Assembly: GCA_032871835.1 (NCBI GenBank)
Contig: CM065298.1
Coordinates: 13,459,096 to 13,523,095 of the forward strand
Source of the DNA: Dipteronia dyeriana
Taxonomy: Eukaryota; Streptophyta; Magnoliopsida; Sapindales; Sapindaceae
Direction of reading: 5' to 3'
DNA length: 64,000 nucleotides
Made by a program: the position numbers and the translations under genes. Shown here in pieces: positions 47,584 to 58,970 of this stretch (positions within the stretch are counted from its first letter, which is position 1; every line of letters starts with the position of its first letter). Below the pieces are notes generated by a model. It was not told the DNA's origin, did no database searches, and worked only from the letters and a program-made list of their open reading frames with translations.

Positions 47584-48047
47584 CTTCTAGCTAAACTTTA
47601 CTTTGATAAGATGAGGTATGGGTTAAATGATAAATTTGACTCGGGTCTCTTTTCCAACTCTCAGAATTTTATTTATTTATTTGAGTAGTGTTAACACCTA
47701 CGGTTATACTTATTTTTTAAATTATTTAGTATTCTTTTTTTTTCTTTATAAAACTTCTAAAAGAGATATAATTTTTATTAAAAAAATACTTAATAAAATA
47801 AAATTAATAAAACTCCGCTTTCCTTATTTCAAAACCCTAGTGACATAGATTATTTCAAATAATTGAATGTTTACTATTTGTGTTTATATTTTCTTTTAGA
47901 TATCGATCTCATGTTTCTTATTTCTAGTATTTTTTTTTATTTTTTTATATTTCACATGTTTGCTTGTTTTTCTTTTTAAATTTCATATCCATGTTTGTTA
48001 ATTTTTTTTCTCTCGATTATTTTCTTTTCAGATCTTTTATGCATTCT

Positions 48048-48143
48048 ATGATTTGTATCAATTCTTTTTTAGATTTTATTCCGGAACTTCCAAAGAATGA
48101 TTTGTATCAATTCTTTTTTAGATTTTATTCTGGAACTTCCAAA
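48048..48143 (+). repeat. Second 49-bp tandem duplication
   Basis: Units start at 48048 and 48097 (ATGATTTGTATCAATTCTTT) and differ at one base (CCGGAAC against CTGGAAC). The copy ends one base before the GTTAG target site of the neighbouring solo LTR. Confidence 0.95.
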
Positions 48144-48148
48144 GTTAG

Positions 48149-49345
48149 TGTTAACGGAAAATTCGGTCAAGATGAGAAATTCCTATTAACACTCTCGAGA
48201 CCACTACCACGGAAGTAGTGGCCGGGGTCGATACCGTTGGTACCCGACCTGTTTAGAGGTAAACGAGAGTCTGAATTATAACAATAACAAATGGGATTTT
48301 TATTAATGATTACTCGCTTGGATATACAAATTTCTCTCTCATATGCTCACAATCTCTCTAAGACCTTGGAAGGTGGTAACTTTATGCTTGTCGAATAGTG
48401 GAAACAACGGCGGCCCTGTTCTGAATACAGAATTTTGGCCCTCCTCTCCTCCTTTCATCTTGTTTCTCTGTCGTTCCTTTTCTCTTTTCCTCCTCTGTTC
48501 TTTGTTTCTTTTTTTTTCCTCTCTCTACCATGCTTGGCCTCACATATATATATATATATGGTCCAAGTAGGTTTTTAGTTCGCAGATATCTTGCCGTGAT
48601 CTCATGAATCTGTTCCCTTCTTATCTTGCGGGATTATTCATTTGAATTTGAATGGTTACTGGATTCGATGATATCGTTGACGGAGTTAAGTTTGTTCCCT
48701 TTTTGGAATCAAACTCTTGACTTGCATGTAAATATTACGTGGAGATGATCATGTGTGCACTCGTGTCATGATTCTTCATAGAGGTTACTGGATTATGCTT
48801 CGGTCCCAGATGGATCTATGCTTCGGTTCTATTCTCGGGAGCTTGGAAAGAACGTCCTGGTAGGCATTCCAGGGAGGTAACACGGATCTGATTCGTTTAG
48901 AGGCCCCCTTCCTCCTCGAATCGCGGATGGGACAACGGGCTTCTTTAGAGGTTGGTAGGCTTCTCGTTCAGGCTACGAATTAAGTTTGACCTCTGAAAAT
49001 CTTAACCCAGAGGGGGCTTACTTTGCTCGTCGGACTTCTTTCGAATGTTTCTTGAGTTTGGCGACCCCCCTGACTTTCACGGGGTGGTTGAAGAGTTCGA
49101 CCCCAGGAACTGAAGTTCCCAGATAGGTGGCCTCGAGAAGCTGGGTTCCAGTGTTCGTGTGAGGACTAGTTCTAGTCGCGCCTAGCTTGCTTCTCGATAG
49201 TTTTGAAGCCAGGCCGACCTTCCCTGCTCCTGTAGGGTAGCTGTATGGTCTACCCGGGCCTCATGAACATCGACTATGGGCTTTGACTTGGGGCGGGAAA
49301 GTGGAAAATTTCTCTTTGACCTCTGGCCAAATTTTACTATTAACA
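48149..49345 (-). mobile_element. Solo LTR with perfect 5-bp target duplication
   Basis: This 1197-bp block starts TGTTAACGG and ends TATTAACA, with GTTAG on both sides (48144-48148 and 49346-49350). Read on the minus strand it has a TATA-like stretch at about 48556-48540, a CT/GA-rich leader, AATAAA near 48310 and the end CCGTTAACA, so the parent element was on the minus strand. It is more GC-rich than its surroundings. The parent family is not identified. The short open frame at 48343-48570 is not a gene. Confidence 0.88.
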
Positions 49346-49543
49346 GTTAGTTTTATGTTATTTACAGAAAAAAAAAGAATGAAATCGCAACCAAAAAAAC
49401 CTAATCTCTTATGAAACTAAACCACACAAAAACCCTAACTCAATCGTAAAAAAGAAAATCATAAGACGATCAATATCACACTCACAATCCATTACAACAA
49501 TCCAATCGACTACAAAAAATGACCCCCATCTAATAATGATGGT

Positions 49544-51914
49544 TGTTGGAGATTTTGGATCGATGATCGCGGAATCGTCGTGCATAATATATGCCCATAA
49601 CTCATAGTAATTAATAACGTCAATAGCAGAAAAATAGATGAGAGAAAATAAATCAATCCCAACACAAGATATACGTGGAAAACCCAAATCGGATAAAAAA
49701 CCACGGGCTGTCAGGACGACAGAAAAATTCCACTATATGATAAATTGTTACAACCATATATTCTAGGATTCTCTCTCACACCCAAACCCTAAAACACGCT
49801 CACAATATCCTCACCAAGAACCCCATAATATCCCCTAGGTCTCCCCTGAATATCACCCACGGATCTCTAACTTGATCCACTGATATTCCCTTTGATCCCT
49901 CCCCAGATATTCCCTTGGGTCTCTCACCCGGATCTCTCCACTCACTGATGTTACAAATTGTTCTTTTTGCTCCACACAAATAGCCTAGCTATGATGGTCT
50001 ATTTATTAGAATTACAGGGAGTTAAAGATAAAAGGAAATCATACTCCTAAACGTACAAGAATTGCTTGTTCCACATAAATACTATTTTCTATTTATGACA
50101 GGTCTTATTGTTTAAAAGAAATCATTTTCTTTTAAGTACATGACTTTCCTAATCTGATTAGCACAAGAACTTCCAGAAGAAAACACATTTCCTATTTTCA
50201 TCTATTCTTCTTCGTCTTCAAACCTCCCTCAAACACCATCATCAACTTCCAAACGTTATCCCACGTCTCCAGGAAGCTCCACTTCAGTTGAGTCTTGTTT
50301 GGTTAACATTGGGTTCACTTGAGAATACAAGCCAAAACCGAACAATTCTCCCATTTGGCTTGAATTCTCAAGACCTTTGTCCACAACCACGATTCTCATC
50401 ATCAAGAATTAACATACTCCACCACAAGGTATAACTACTTAGGAACAAACCATCCTAAGATTTTTTTTTTCTTTTGATTTGTGCGTTGTTCCGGCACCAT
50501 ATCAAAAAATAACCTGCTGAAATTGTGATACAACTCCTCACGTTAGATTACCAGGGAGTTCGTCAGCCATCGACATCCTTGCCCACCATACACCTTGCAT
50601 CACTTTCTAACTAATGCTTTGTGCACAATTATGAACCACTAGTAGCAACATATCTTCTTCCATGGCCAGTGGGGAAAACTGTCAAAAGGATAAACATGTC
50701 CTTGCATCACCCAATCCTGTGAAAGACCTTTCGTCCTTGCATCACATACCTGGTGAAAGACTTGCTACTAGAACGGGGAGTGCTTTACCAGATAAGCCCC
50801 ACACCACCATCAGAGACTTTAAACGTTCAATTTTTTTTTAATATTCAATTAGCACCTTGTGTAACCCAGATTGGATCTCCATGACTTGTACCTGCCACCA
50901 CAAGCCCCCAAAAAAAAAAAGGTTTTCCTCAATTTCTATTTTTCTTTTTATCAAACCCACTGAGTTCGAAACCGCTTTCAAGAGGGTATCTTCTTTGCTA
51001 AACCATACTAGGCAACCATGAATCATCATCCCATTACCACCAAGTCCTCCATACGTTCTCAGTAAAGACTTGTAAACCACCATCGCTGAACCAAGGCTCT
51101 GATACCAATTGTTGGAGATTTTGGATCGATGATCGCGGAATCGTTGTGCCTACTATATGCCCATAACTCATAGCAATTAATAACAATAGTAGAAAAATAG
51201 ATGAGAAAAAATAAACCAATCACAATTCACAACACAAGATATACGTGAAAAACCCAAATCGGATAAAAAACCACGGGCTGTCAGGACAACAGAAAAATTT
51301 CACTATATGATAAATTGTTACAACCATATATTCTAGGATTCTCTCTCACACCCAAACCCTAACCCATGTTCACAAGGTCCTCACCAAGAACCCCACAATA
51401 TCCCCTAGGTCTCCCTTGAATATCACTCACGGATCTCTAACTTGATCCACTGATATTCCCTTTGATCCTTCCCCGGATATTCTCTTGGGTCTCTCACTCA
51501 GATCTCTCCACTCACTGATGTTACAAATTGTTCTTTTTGCTCCACACAAATAGCCTAGCTATTATGGTCTATTTATATTAATTACAGGGTGTTAAAGATA
51601 AAAGGAAATCTCACTCCTAAACGTACAAGAATTGTTTGTTCCATATAAATACTATTTTCTATTTATGATAAGTCTTCTTGTTTAAAAGAAATCATTTTCT
51701 TTTAAGTACAGAATTTTCCTAATCTGATCAGCACAAGAACTTCCAGAAGAAAACACATTTTATATTTTCAATTGTTCTTTTTCGTCTTCAAACCTCCCTC
51801 AAACACCATCTTCAACTTCCAAACGTTATCCCACGTCCCTAGGAAGCTCCACATCAGTTGAGTCTTGTTTGGTTAATATTGGGTTCACTTGAGAATACGA
51901 GCAAAAACCTAACA
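49544..51914 (-). mobile_element. Short copia-type element with two LTRs and no coding capacity
   Basis: Two LTRs, 49544-50344 (801 bp) and 51110-51914 (805 bp), enclose only 765 bp. Both begin TGTTGGAGATTTTGG and end AACA. The flanks ATGGT and ATGAT differ at one base and are probably a target duplication. The interior has an initiator-Met-tRNA primer site beside the right LTR and a purine tract (AAATGGGAGAA on the minus strand) beside the left LTR, so the element reads right to left. No gag or pol domain is visible, and a frame at 51083-50838 is unrecognised. It is a deleted copy or a TRIM-like derivative of the family that left the solo LTR at 7584. Confidence 0.88.
51096..51107 (-). other. 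Primer-binding site (initiator Met tRNA)
   Basis: The minus strand reads TGGTATCAGAGC, the standard 12-base complement of the plant initiator tRNA-Met 3' end. It lies two bases inside the LTR end at 51110. Confidence 0.92.
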
Positions 51915-52979
51915 ATGATTGCACCATAAAATAAGAAGAAAAAACAAGTGTTTGAAAAAGATATGGGGTGTATAAGTGTATTAAGTTTGAAAAATATGTA
52001 GAAGGGTAATAATCCTATAAATAAATCAAAAAATTAATAAAACCATTTAATTTTATATAATTAAATCAAAATTTTAAAAATGATAAACAAATAGTTCGGT
52101 AGCGGGGGGTACAAATAGCACCCTTTTTTTTATCTTTCAAAAGAAAAAAAAAAGTTGCACACAACGGCAAGTTTAGCAAAAATTGCACAAACATAAATGG
52201 GCTATTTCGCCCTCCAATCAAATTATAAAGGATTGATTATTGATTGAAGGGTATAAGAGTCGATTAATGTTTTCAGTCATGTTTAATGGTTAAATTTTTT
52301 ATTAGCGAACAAAATAATGTTTCTATGGTAAGTTCAAGAACTTAGAATAAAAAGATAGGTTAAAAAAAATGTCTTTTGTCAACATATTAGGGATTAAATT
52401 AATAATCATCTTCTTCAATGGAAATCAACGATCTAGTCTCAGCGATCTGGATTAGTGGAGGAGATCCATCTATGATTTAATAATAATAATAATAATAATA
52501 ATAAAACTTACTTTGATATTTTTTTTTTATCTTCACCGTCTATTTTAAAGATATATCATGTATAGTAAAAAACCATTTATTGTTTTTAATTCAAAATTTA
52601 TATGGTATTTTTAATAATCAAACTCGATCTTAATGTTTATAAACTTTGAATATTACAGTAGCATGAGAGGTTATTGCTATTAATTATAAAATTGTTTTTG
52701 GTTGTGAAATGGCAAATCTCAATAAAGTTTGATATAATTTTCACTTCAATGTATTTTATTTTATTTTTAAATAAGAATTTAAATTTTAGAGACACCTGTC
52801 AAATTTTATTGGACTAATCAAATAGGTAAATTTATCAAATTATAAATGATTGGAGAACAGAAGAGTCCATTTATTTTTGACGTTGAAATTTTGGTTAGAG
52901 AACAATTTAATTTATTTGTGATAAGTTAGGGACTAATTGAGCCAAAAATAAAAAGATAGGTACACAAATGTGTTTTCCT
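51915..52979. other. AT-rich intergenic DNA with an AAT microsatellite
   Basis: No gene is seen. An (AAT)n run lies at about 52480-52505, and a G run (GCGGGGGGT) lies at 52102. Confidence 0.55.
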
Positions 52980-52982
52980 TTA

Positions 52983-53811
52983 GGCTCTAGTTGGAATGAA
53001 GGACAGATAGAATGAGAGAAAGGATCGGAGGGATAGGGTAGAGATGAGAGCTCCAATCCACTTTTTAGTTGAAAAGACGAGAGATAAGAGAAGGAGAGAG
53101 GAGAGAAGAAGAGAAGGGATCTCTAACTCCCTCGAGGTCTACCAAAATCAATCATTCTCTCATATGAAGGATGTAAAGAGAAGGGATTTCATTGGTGGGA
53201 AAGGATAACATTACCCTCAATTTTTTTATTATCATCCAATTTATAAAAGGGTAATATAACAAATTTACAAGATGTTGTCCTCTCTATCTCTTCTTTCTCA
53301 TTCTTTGTTCATTCATCACTCTTCAACCATCTTCAATGCATGTCTTATTGATAATTCTAAATTTTGATACAAAAAAATGTAAAATGCTATATTTGACACA
53401 ACAATTTAACATTTATTCCAATACACAGTTGTATTTAACATACTAGTTTTATTATTTTATTAATTAAAATTATAAAAATTAACATTTATCATTAATGCAT
53501 TCATTAAAATGCTGAAGAATGGTTGGATAAAATATATTTTGATTGAAATATCATTAATGTACATTAAATTTAAATGATTTTAAATATTTTAAATATATAT
53601 ATATATAATGGTATTTTTATAATTAAAAAATGTGCATTTATTGGTGTACCAAATTTGGCACACAATATAGCATATGTCAAATTTGGCACAATATTTAACA
53701 CTGCATTGGAGGAAGGCTTTTGCACTCTATGCTAAATTTTAGCATTTGCACACTAATTTGGTACAGTATTGGAGATGCTCTTACTCTCTCTTCCTTCTAC
53801 CAAACATAGCG
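52983..53811. mobile_element. Tourist/Harbinger-like MITE with a nested MITE
   Basis: The ends are GGCTCTAGTTGGAATGAAGG and, from the right, CGCTATGTTTGGTAGAAGG, with TTA on both sides (52980-52982 and 53812-53814). A second element seems nested at about 53325-53783. Its ends read CATCTTCAATGCATG and, from the right, CATCTCCAATACTG, and it contains several copies of CAAATTTGGCACA. The left part (53000-53130) is a strong purine run on the + strand. Non-coding. Confidence 0.7.
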
Positions 53812-53814
53812 TTA

Positions 53815-54268
53815 ATATTAAAGATGAAAATAGTAGATCAACATCCTCCTTGATTTTTTTTTTTTGGCTTTTTTAGAGTGTAATTAAAACACCAAATTGC
53901 ATAAGAGATAAAAACCGATCAAATCTAAGAGAAAATCTTCAATGGAACGGTCTTATTGACACTTATTGAGATTGTCCAATAAGATTGCACTAAATTATAT
54001 TTTTAAAATATATATTTATGTTCTCGAGATAAATGTTGTAATCTCATTGAGACGGTCTCACCAAGTGACAATGAAACTATCCCATTTAAGATTTTCTCCA
54101 AATCTTGATCATGTATTTTTTATTTTGTATGTTATTTGATTATGTAAAGTCAATGAAAACAATATAAAGGAGAGGATCTTACCCAAAAAATAAGGTTTCG
54201 TCATGCAACTGTTTTTCAGTTCGCTTTTGTTTTTGTTTTTCAAAAATGATTTCGAATTCGCGTTATTT
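53815..54268. other. Intergenic DNA
   Basis: No gene is seen. A pair of complementary words (GTCTTATTGACACTTATTGA at 53951 and GAGACGGTCTCACCAAGTGA at 54049) hints at another small decayed inverted-repeat element. Confidence 0.4.
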
Positions 54269-55128
54269 AGGGCCCGTCCTGTAAGCGTTTTTCAGTTGTT
54301 ATTTTTCGAAAATAAAAATGAAAATGAAAACAGTGTTTTTAGTTTCAGTTTTGAATTCTGAAAACGCGTCTGGTAGCATATACTGAAAGCTGTATTTTGA
54401 ACATGAAAACGGAAAAAACGCGTCTGATAGGTTAACTGAAAACTATCAAAATTGATTACATAATTAACCAATATAATTTTTGTATTGTAATTTTTAAATT
54501 AAACAAAAGTAACACATCAAAAATTAATTCAAAAAAACTTATCAAGAAATGAATTAATCAAAACTAAACTCTTAAATTATAAATAAATAATTATAATATA
54601 TATATATTACTATATAATAAAAATATAAATGTATTAATATATATATATATATTACTATATAATAAAAATATAAATGTATTAATATATATATATATACATA
54701 TATAATAATATAATAATAATATATATCATAATATTATATATATATAATAATTATTATAATGTATATATATATATATATTATTGCATGAATGTTTTTAATT
54801 CTAGTTGGAAATAAATTATTCTGGAATATATATATATATGGGCACTTTGGTCATTTAAAAATCTTGTCCTGTCTTATCCTAGCCATATGAAACACATAAT
54901 ACAACTAAATGAATCAAAATGAAAAATAAAATGAAAACAAAAACAAAAACGAAAACGAAAAACAAGTATTTTGTGTTTTTCAAATCTTTCACTTTTAACA
55001 TTGGTTTTGTTTTTCATTTTTTTTTTTTTTTTGAAAATAAAATGAAAAACGGTTAACGAACGTGTTTTCAAAATCGTTTTTGAAAAATAAAAACGAAAAC
55101 GGACTGAAAAACAGCTGCTGGACGGGGC
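54269..55128. mobile_element. Inverted-repeat element (hAT- or Mutator-like MITE) rich in CAGTTTTC words
   Basis: The left end GGGCCCGTCCTGTAAGCG, followed by TTTTTCAGTT, matches the reverse complement of the right end (GCCCCGTCCAGCAGCTG, then TTTTTCAGT). A/T-rich AAAACGAAAAC subterminal words occur on both sides. The interior (54590-54800) is TA repeats, including a 48-bp tandem duplication at 54594-54690. The CAACTGTTTTTCA word occurs again just outside on both sides, so an older copy may surround it. Non-coding. Confidence 0.6.
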
Positions 55129-55280
55129 AACTGTTTTTCATTTTATTTATAAAAAAAAACAGTGTTAACAGTGAAATATTGACAAACACAAAATACATGT
55201 TTTCTTTATTTTTGTTTTTGTTTTTTTTAAGTAACAACATATATATATATATATTCTTTTTTTCTTCTTTTTCGCTCGAA

Positions 55281-55305
55281 GGGGGGGGGGGGGGGGGGGG
55301 GGGGG
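55281..55305 (+). repeat. 25-base G homopolymer
   Basis: An uninterrupted run of 25 G follows a pyrimidine-rich stretch (TTTTTTTCTTCTTTTTCGC) and a (TA)n run. It can form G-quadruplex structure. The exact length is open to sequencing or assembly error. Confidence 0.9.
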
Positions 55306-55605
55306 ATTGATACAAATGTTCCTATGTAATATATGTGAATGCTCCTATTTAATATATCCTATGAAACCCTATATTATTTCTTAATTAAATGTACAATCAT
55401 CAATTAAAAACATAAATATTAATACAATAAATAAATTTTATATTTGTGTATGTAACCCACATAATCTGTTCCTAACTAATCGGTAATTACAACTAAGGAA
55501 TTAAGTTTATTTTCTCTCATCAGGATTCCTAATAAGTAAACCCATACTTAGGGTAGGAGCGAAAATCTACTCTTTTTAGGATTTAGTTTCCAATACATCA
55601 TGAAC

Positions 55606-55647
<42 letters not shown>

Positions 55648-55947
55648 AATTATTAAGTGTTAGGGATTGCGTAAGCGAATCAAAGTCTGATCTCACTCTT
55701 GTAGCAAAGTCTATCTTTTGCATATCGTTCCCATTGCCCGTCAGCGGTGTGTGTAAGCGCATTCGCAAGCCCAATGAAGCTTGTTCCAATTCGAGTCTTG
55801 TGGGGCTGGGCTGAAAATGCTCGTCGATCCAAATCAAAGAAATTTAGTAATAGCACGTATGGCTATGGCTGTTACAAACAAGCTTTTTACAATTGCTGCC
55901 GAAATGGGGCAACAAAATCATGTGGAATCCCGCACCTGATAACTGCA

Positions 55948-55986
<39 letters not shown>

Positions 55987-56873
55987 TAAAAATAAGTTAC
56001 ATATTTCTTTGATCTTCGAATTCGTATGAGAAAGTCATCGATAATTGATGGATTTTACAAAAGAATTAAAACATTAGTTCATCTTCGTCACCATCTAAAC
56101 AATATTACATTTGGTTTTTAAATATTAGTACATTTTTTTTTTGTTTTTAAATATTAGTACATTTTTCTTGCATTAACCCCCCCAAAACCAAAATCTTGAC
56201 TTCGCCCCTGCACTCGACGTTCTTCTTCTTCTTCCTACCACAACTCTATGAACAAACATTTGGAGGATCAACTGATTTGCTCCTCCAACGCTGGAGGAGG
56301 TCACCTCGACAACGCCGATCTAACCATGAAAATCTCTTCTTTCTTTTCTTCTTCTTCTGATGTAAACATTGACCATGAAAAAATTAATTGTTCTTTTTTA
56401 AACATCGAACATAAAAAATTCTTTCTTTTTTCATCCAATTTTAAAAAAACCCTAGACCAGGAAAACAAATATATTCTTCTTCTTCAAAAACAGACTAGGA
56501 AAAAAAACTTCTTCAAAAAAAAAAATACAAAGAAAGAAACACAAATATGTTCCTCTACAGAGTCTGCCAAGGCAATATATATATATATTCTTCTTCCTAC
56601 AATGTAAAAAACCTAGATAAAGAAAAAAAAATCTACTTGTAAGCCTTCTTGATTAAATGCAGACATTATCTTTTATTTTATTATTTTTTATTATAGATTT
56701 TATCTTATATTTTATATTATTTTAAATGTTATCTTAACATTAATCAATAATGTTAACATACCTGCTAAATGCTTTTCTTTTATTTATTTTTTAACTATAT
56801 TTTATATTTAATAAAATGAATATCTATTATAAATTATGAATTAGTGTTGAATGTTTTATTAGTCGATTATTAT
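55306..56873. other. Intergenic DNA with microsatellites and an unidentified GC-richer island
   Basis: A (TA)n(TG)n compound microsatellite is at 55604-55648. The stretch 55650-55940 is less AT-rich than its surroundings and open in more than one frame (55747-55989 on +, 55837-55598 on -), but I recognise no product. Another TA run is at 55949-55973. GACTTCGCCCCTG at 56198-56210 looks like a transposon end (CAGGGGCGAAGTC from the right). The frame at 56248-56607 (119 codons) is Ser/Lys-rich in CTT/AAA repeats and I do not accept it as a gene. Confidence 0.5.
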
Positions 56874-58260
56874 TGACAGTACCCATCCCGACTCCTCTCT
56901 TGAGTTCGAGAGAGACCCTGTGAGCTGTACATTTTACTAACATGATAAAAGAATTTTGATTAAAATTCCATAAAAAAAATACTTGCTTTTAAACATAAAA
57001 AGAATATAAGAAAAATATTGAAAATATTATAGAGTACAAAATGTAGATAACTGCAAGTCCTTTATTGTTATTTTTGTTCATTACAAAAAGTTGTCAAAAA
57101 AAATAACCGATCAGATCAAAAATCGACCGCTTTTAAAAACTTACCAGTCAAAATCCCGATCAGACCGAGTAATAAACCGATCACGGCCGAGCAAGAAACC
57201 TAACACGACCGACTAGAAATCTGAGTAGGCCGAATAGGCCAAATAGACCGAGTAGGTCGAATAGGCCGAATAGACAGAGTAGGCCTACCACACCTTAAAT
57301 TATGTATATGAAAATTTAAATGCATGACTCTTGCACTTCATGATGTCATCGAGTGGCCCACCTCAAAATTGAAGAGTCCGCACAACCGAGCAGCTACCTG
57401 GAAAAATATTTTTAAAGTGAAAAAATGAGCGCTAACGCACAGTGAGTGAATGGAAACTTTTAAAAACACTTCTGATCAACTTTTCAATATGAATCCAGTA
57501 ATACATAGTAAAATATAAAAATCTACTTTCGTACTTAATAAACTGAAAACATCTCCTTTCTGAACAAGAATAAGATAATTTATAAAATCTTAATCTGTAC
57601 CAAATTAGTACCCAGGGATATCTTCAATACGTAAGCCGAATTTCTTCGTGCAAAACAGAGTCAGGAATAACTTCTGGTCATACACGTGCAGAGCGACTCA
57701 ATACTCTTTTACATCTGGTCATACACGTGCAGAGCGACTCATCTGACATATACATGTGTAGAACGGCCCCAAAAGCCAACAATAATCATAACTGGGGAAG
57801 GGTACAGACATTGTGCTTTTGTAAAAATCATAGTCTCTTCTTGATATTTATAAAAGTAATAGTTAATATTTCTGAGTGCTAATATAAGCATAAAACATAC
57901 TCAGTTCTCTATATAATCGTCATAAATCATTAAAAGAAATAAAACGCTTAAATGATTTGCAATAATTAATCTTAAACATAAAACTGAAAACTTTTGAGTT
58001 AAAAACAAAACTGAAAACTTAATTCACTCACAACTTAGACGTCAAGCTTAATTCGGATCAAGTATGCTAGGTTCCCCTACTTCGTCTTCTTTCTCTAACC
58101 ATCACATAAAATCCAATTAGAAGCTGGAAATCAAAGAAGAATCAACCGAAAATCTATAATATCACAAGAGAGCTCCACTGACTTCTCTTCCTTTTTCTTC
58201 TTTCTCTTTCCTTTCTTCAGTTCAATTCTAATGCTTTTAACTGATCATGTTTATTCTCCA

Positions 58261-58319
<59 letters not shown>

Positions 58320-58500
58320 TATGGATAGACACAGTTGAAGTTGTGAGTTAGTTAACTAAACTCACAGTTGTCTGTCAACTATATAAACAACCAATGCTTA
58401 CTCACAAATTCACTTTTCATTTAACGTCTATCCTTTTTCTTTTTTCTTTTTTCTTTTTTTCTAATTAGGCCTTTATTGGGCGTAAAATACATGGACCTCA
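56874..58500 (-). mobile_element. 3' LTR of the Tekay element
   Basis: On the minus strand it runs from TGAGGTCCATG to GGGTACTGTCA, 1627 bp. The first 700 bp from the left match 63312-64000. It contains GGCCGA/TAGGCC repeats (57170-57290), a 27-bp direct repeat (TCTGGTCATACACGTGCAGA at 57676 and 57715) and a long (TA)n run at 58263-58317 where a TATA box is expected. The purine tract complement (CAATTCACCCCTTCA) starts at 58501. Confidence 0.85.
58263..58317. repeat. (TA)n microsatellite inside the Tekay LTR
   Basis: About 27 TA dinucleotides lie 180 to 240 bp into the LTR on the minus strand, where a promoter TATA box is expected. Repeat growth there may have altered promoter spacing. Confidence 0.9.
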
Positions 58501-58538
58501 CAATTCACCCCTTCATATAAGAATTTCGTCCTCAAAAT

Positions 58539-58970
58539 TTACTTACCTAGCCAAAACAGATGGAGATACTGATTTCGCATCTGATCTTCATGTTCCCAAG
58601 TCGCCTTTTCCGTTGCATGATTTCTCCATAACACCTTTACTAGAGGAATAACATTAGTACGTAACACTTGTTCCCTTCTGTCTAGAATCTCAATAGGTTC
58701 CTCTTCATAAGTCAAATCTTCTCTTAACTTCACTGGTTGCTTGGTTAAAACATGAGTATGGTCAACTATATATTTTCGAAGCATAAAAACATGAAATACA
58801 TCATGAATTCTTGAAAGCTCTGAAGGTAAAGCTAAACGGTATGCCACTGCTCCCACTCTGGCAATAATCTCATACGGACCAATGTATCGCGGACTTAACT
58901 TCCCACATCTTTCAAATCGAAGTATACCTTTCCAAGGTGAAATTCGTAAAAACATATAGTCACCTACTTT
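58539..58970 (-). pseudogene. Integrase C-terminal domain and chromodomain of the Tekay element
   Basis: On the minus strand the frame from 58955 shows SPRYIGPYEIIARVGAVAYR, LPSELSRIHDVFHVFMLRKY, then the chromodomain YEEEPIEILDRREQVLRTNV ... VLWRNHATEKATWEHEDQM. Chromodomains direct integration towards marked chromatin. The aromatic residues of the domain (Tyr at the start, Trp in VLWRNH, Trp in ATWEHE) are present. It ends at the stop at 58539. Upstream it is separated from the integrase core by frame breaks. Confidence 0.88.

Larger units (their letters stand above)
46241..48143. other. AT-rich intergenic DNA with repeat remnants
   Basis: No gene is seen. A degenerate transposon-like block may lie at 46448-47295. 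Two tandem duplications of the same length lie at 47486 and 48048. Open frames at 45943-46134, 47627-47848 and 47964-48218 are Phe/Ile/Lys-rich and unsupported. Confidence 0.55.

Noticed and set aside
48149..49345. GC-richer segment considered as a host gene
   Set aside because: TG...CA ends and identical GTTAG flanks show a solo LTR, and no long frame exists.
56248..56607. 119-codon open frame that could be a small gene
   Set aside because: It is built from CTT and AAA microsatellite-like text ending in a TA run, with no domain, intron signal or neighbour to support it.
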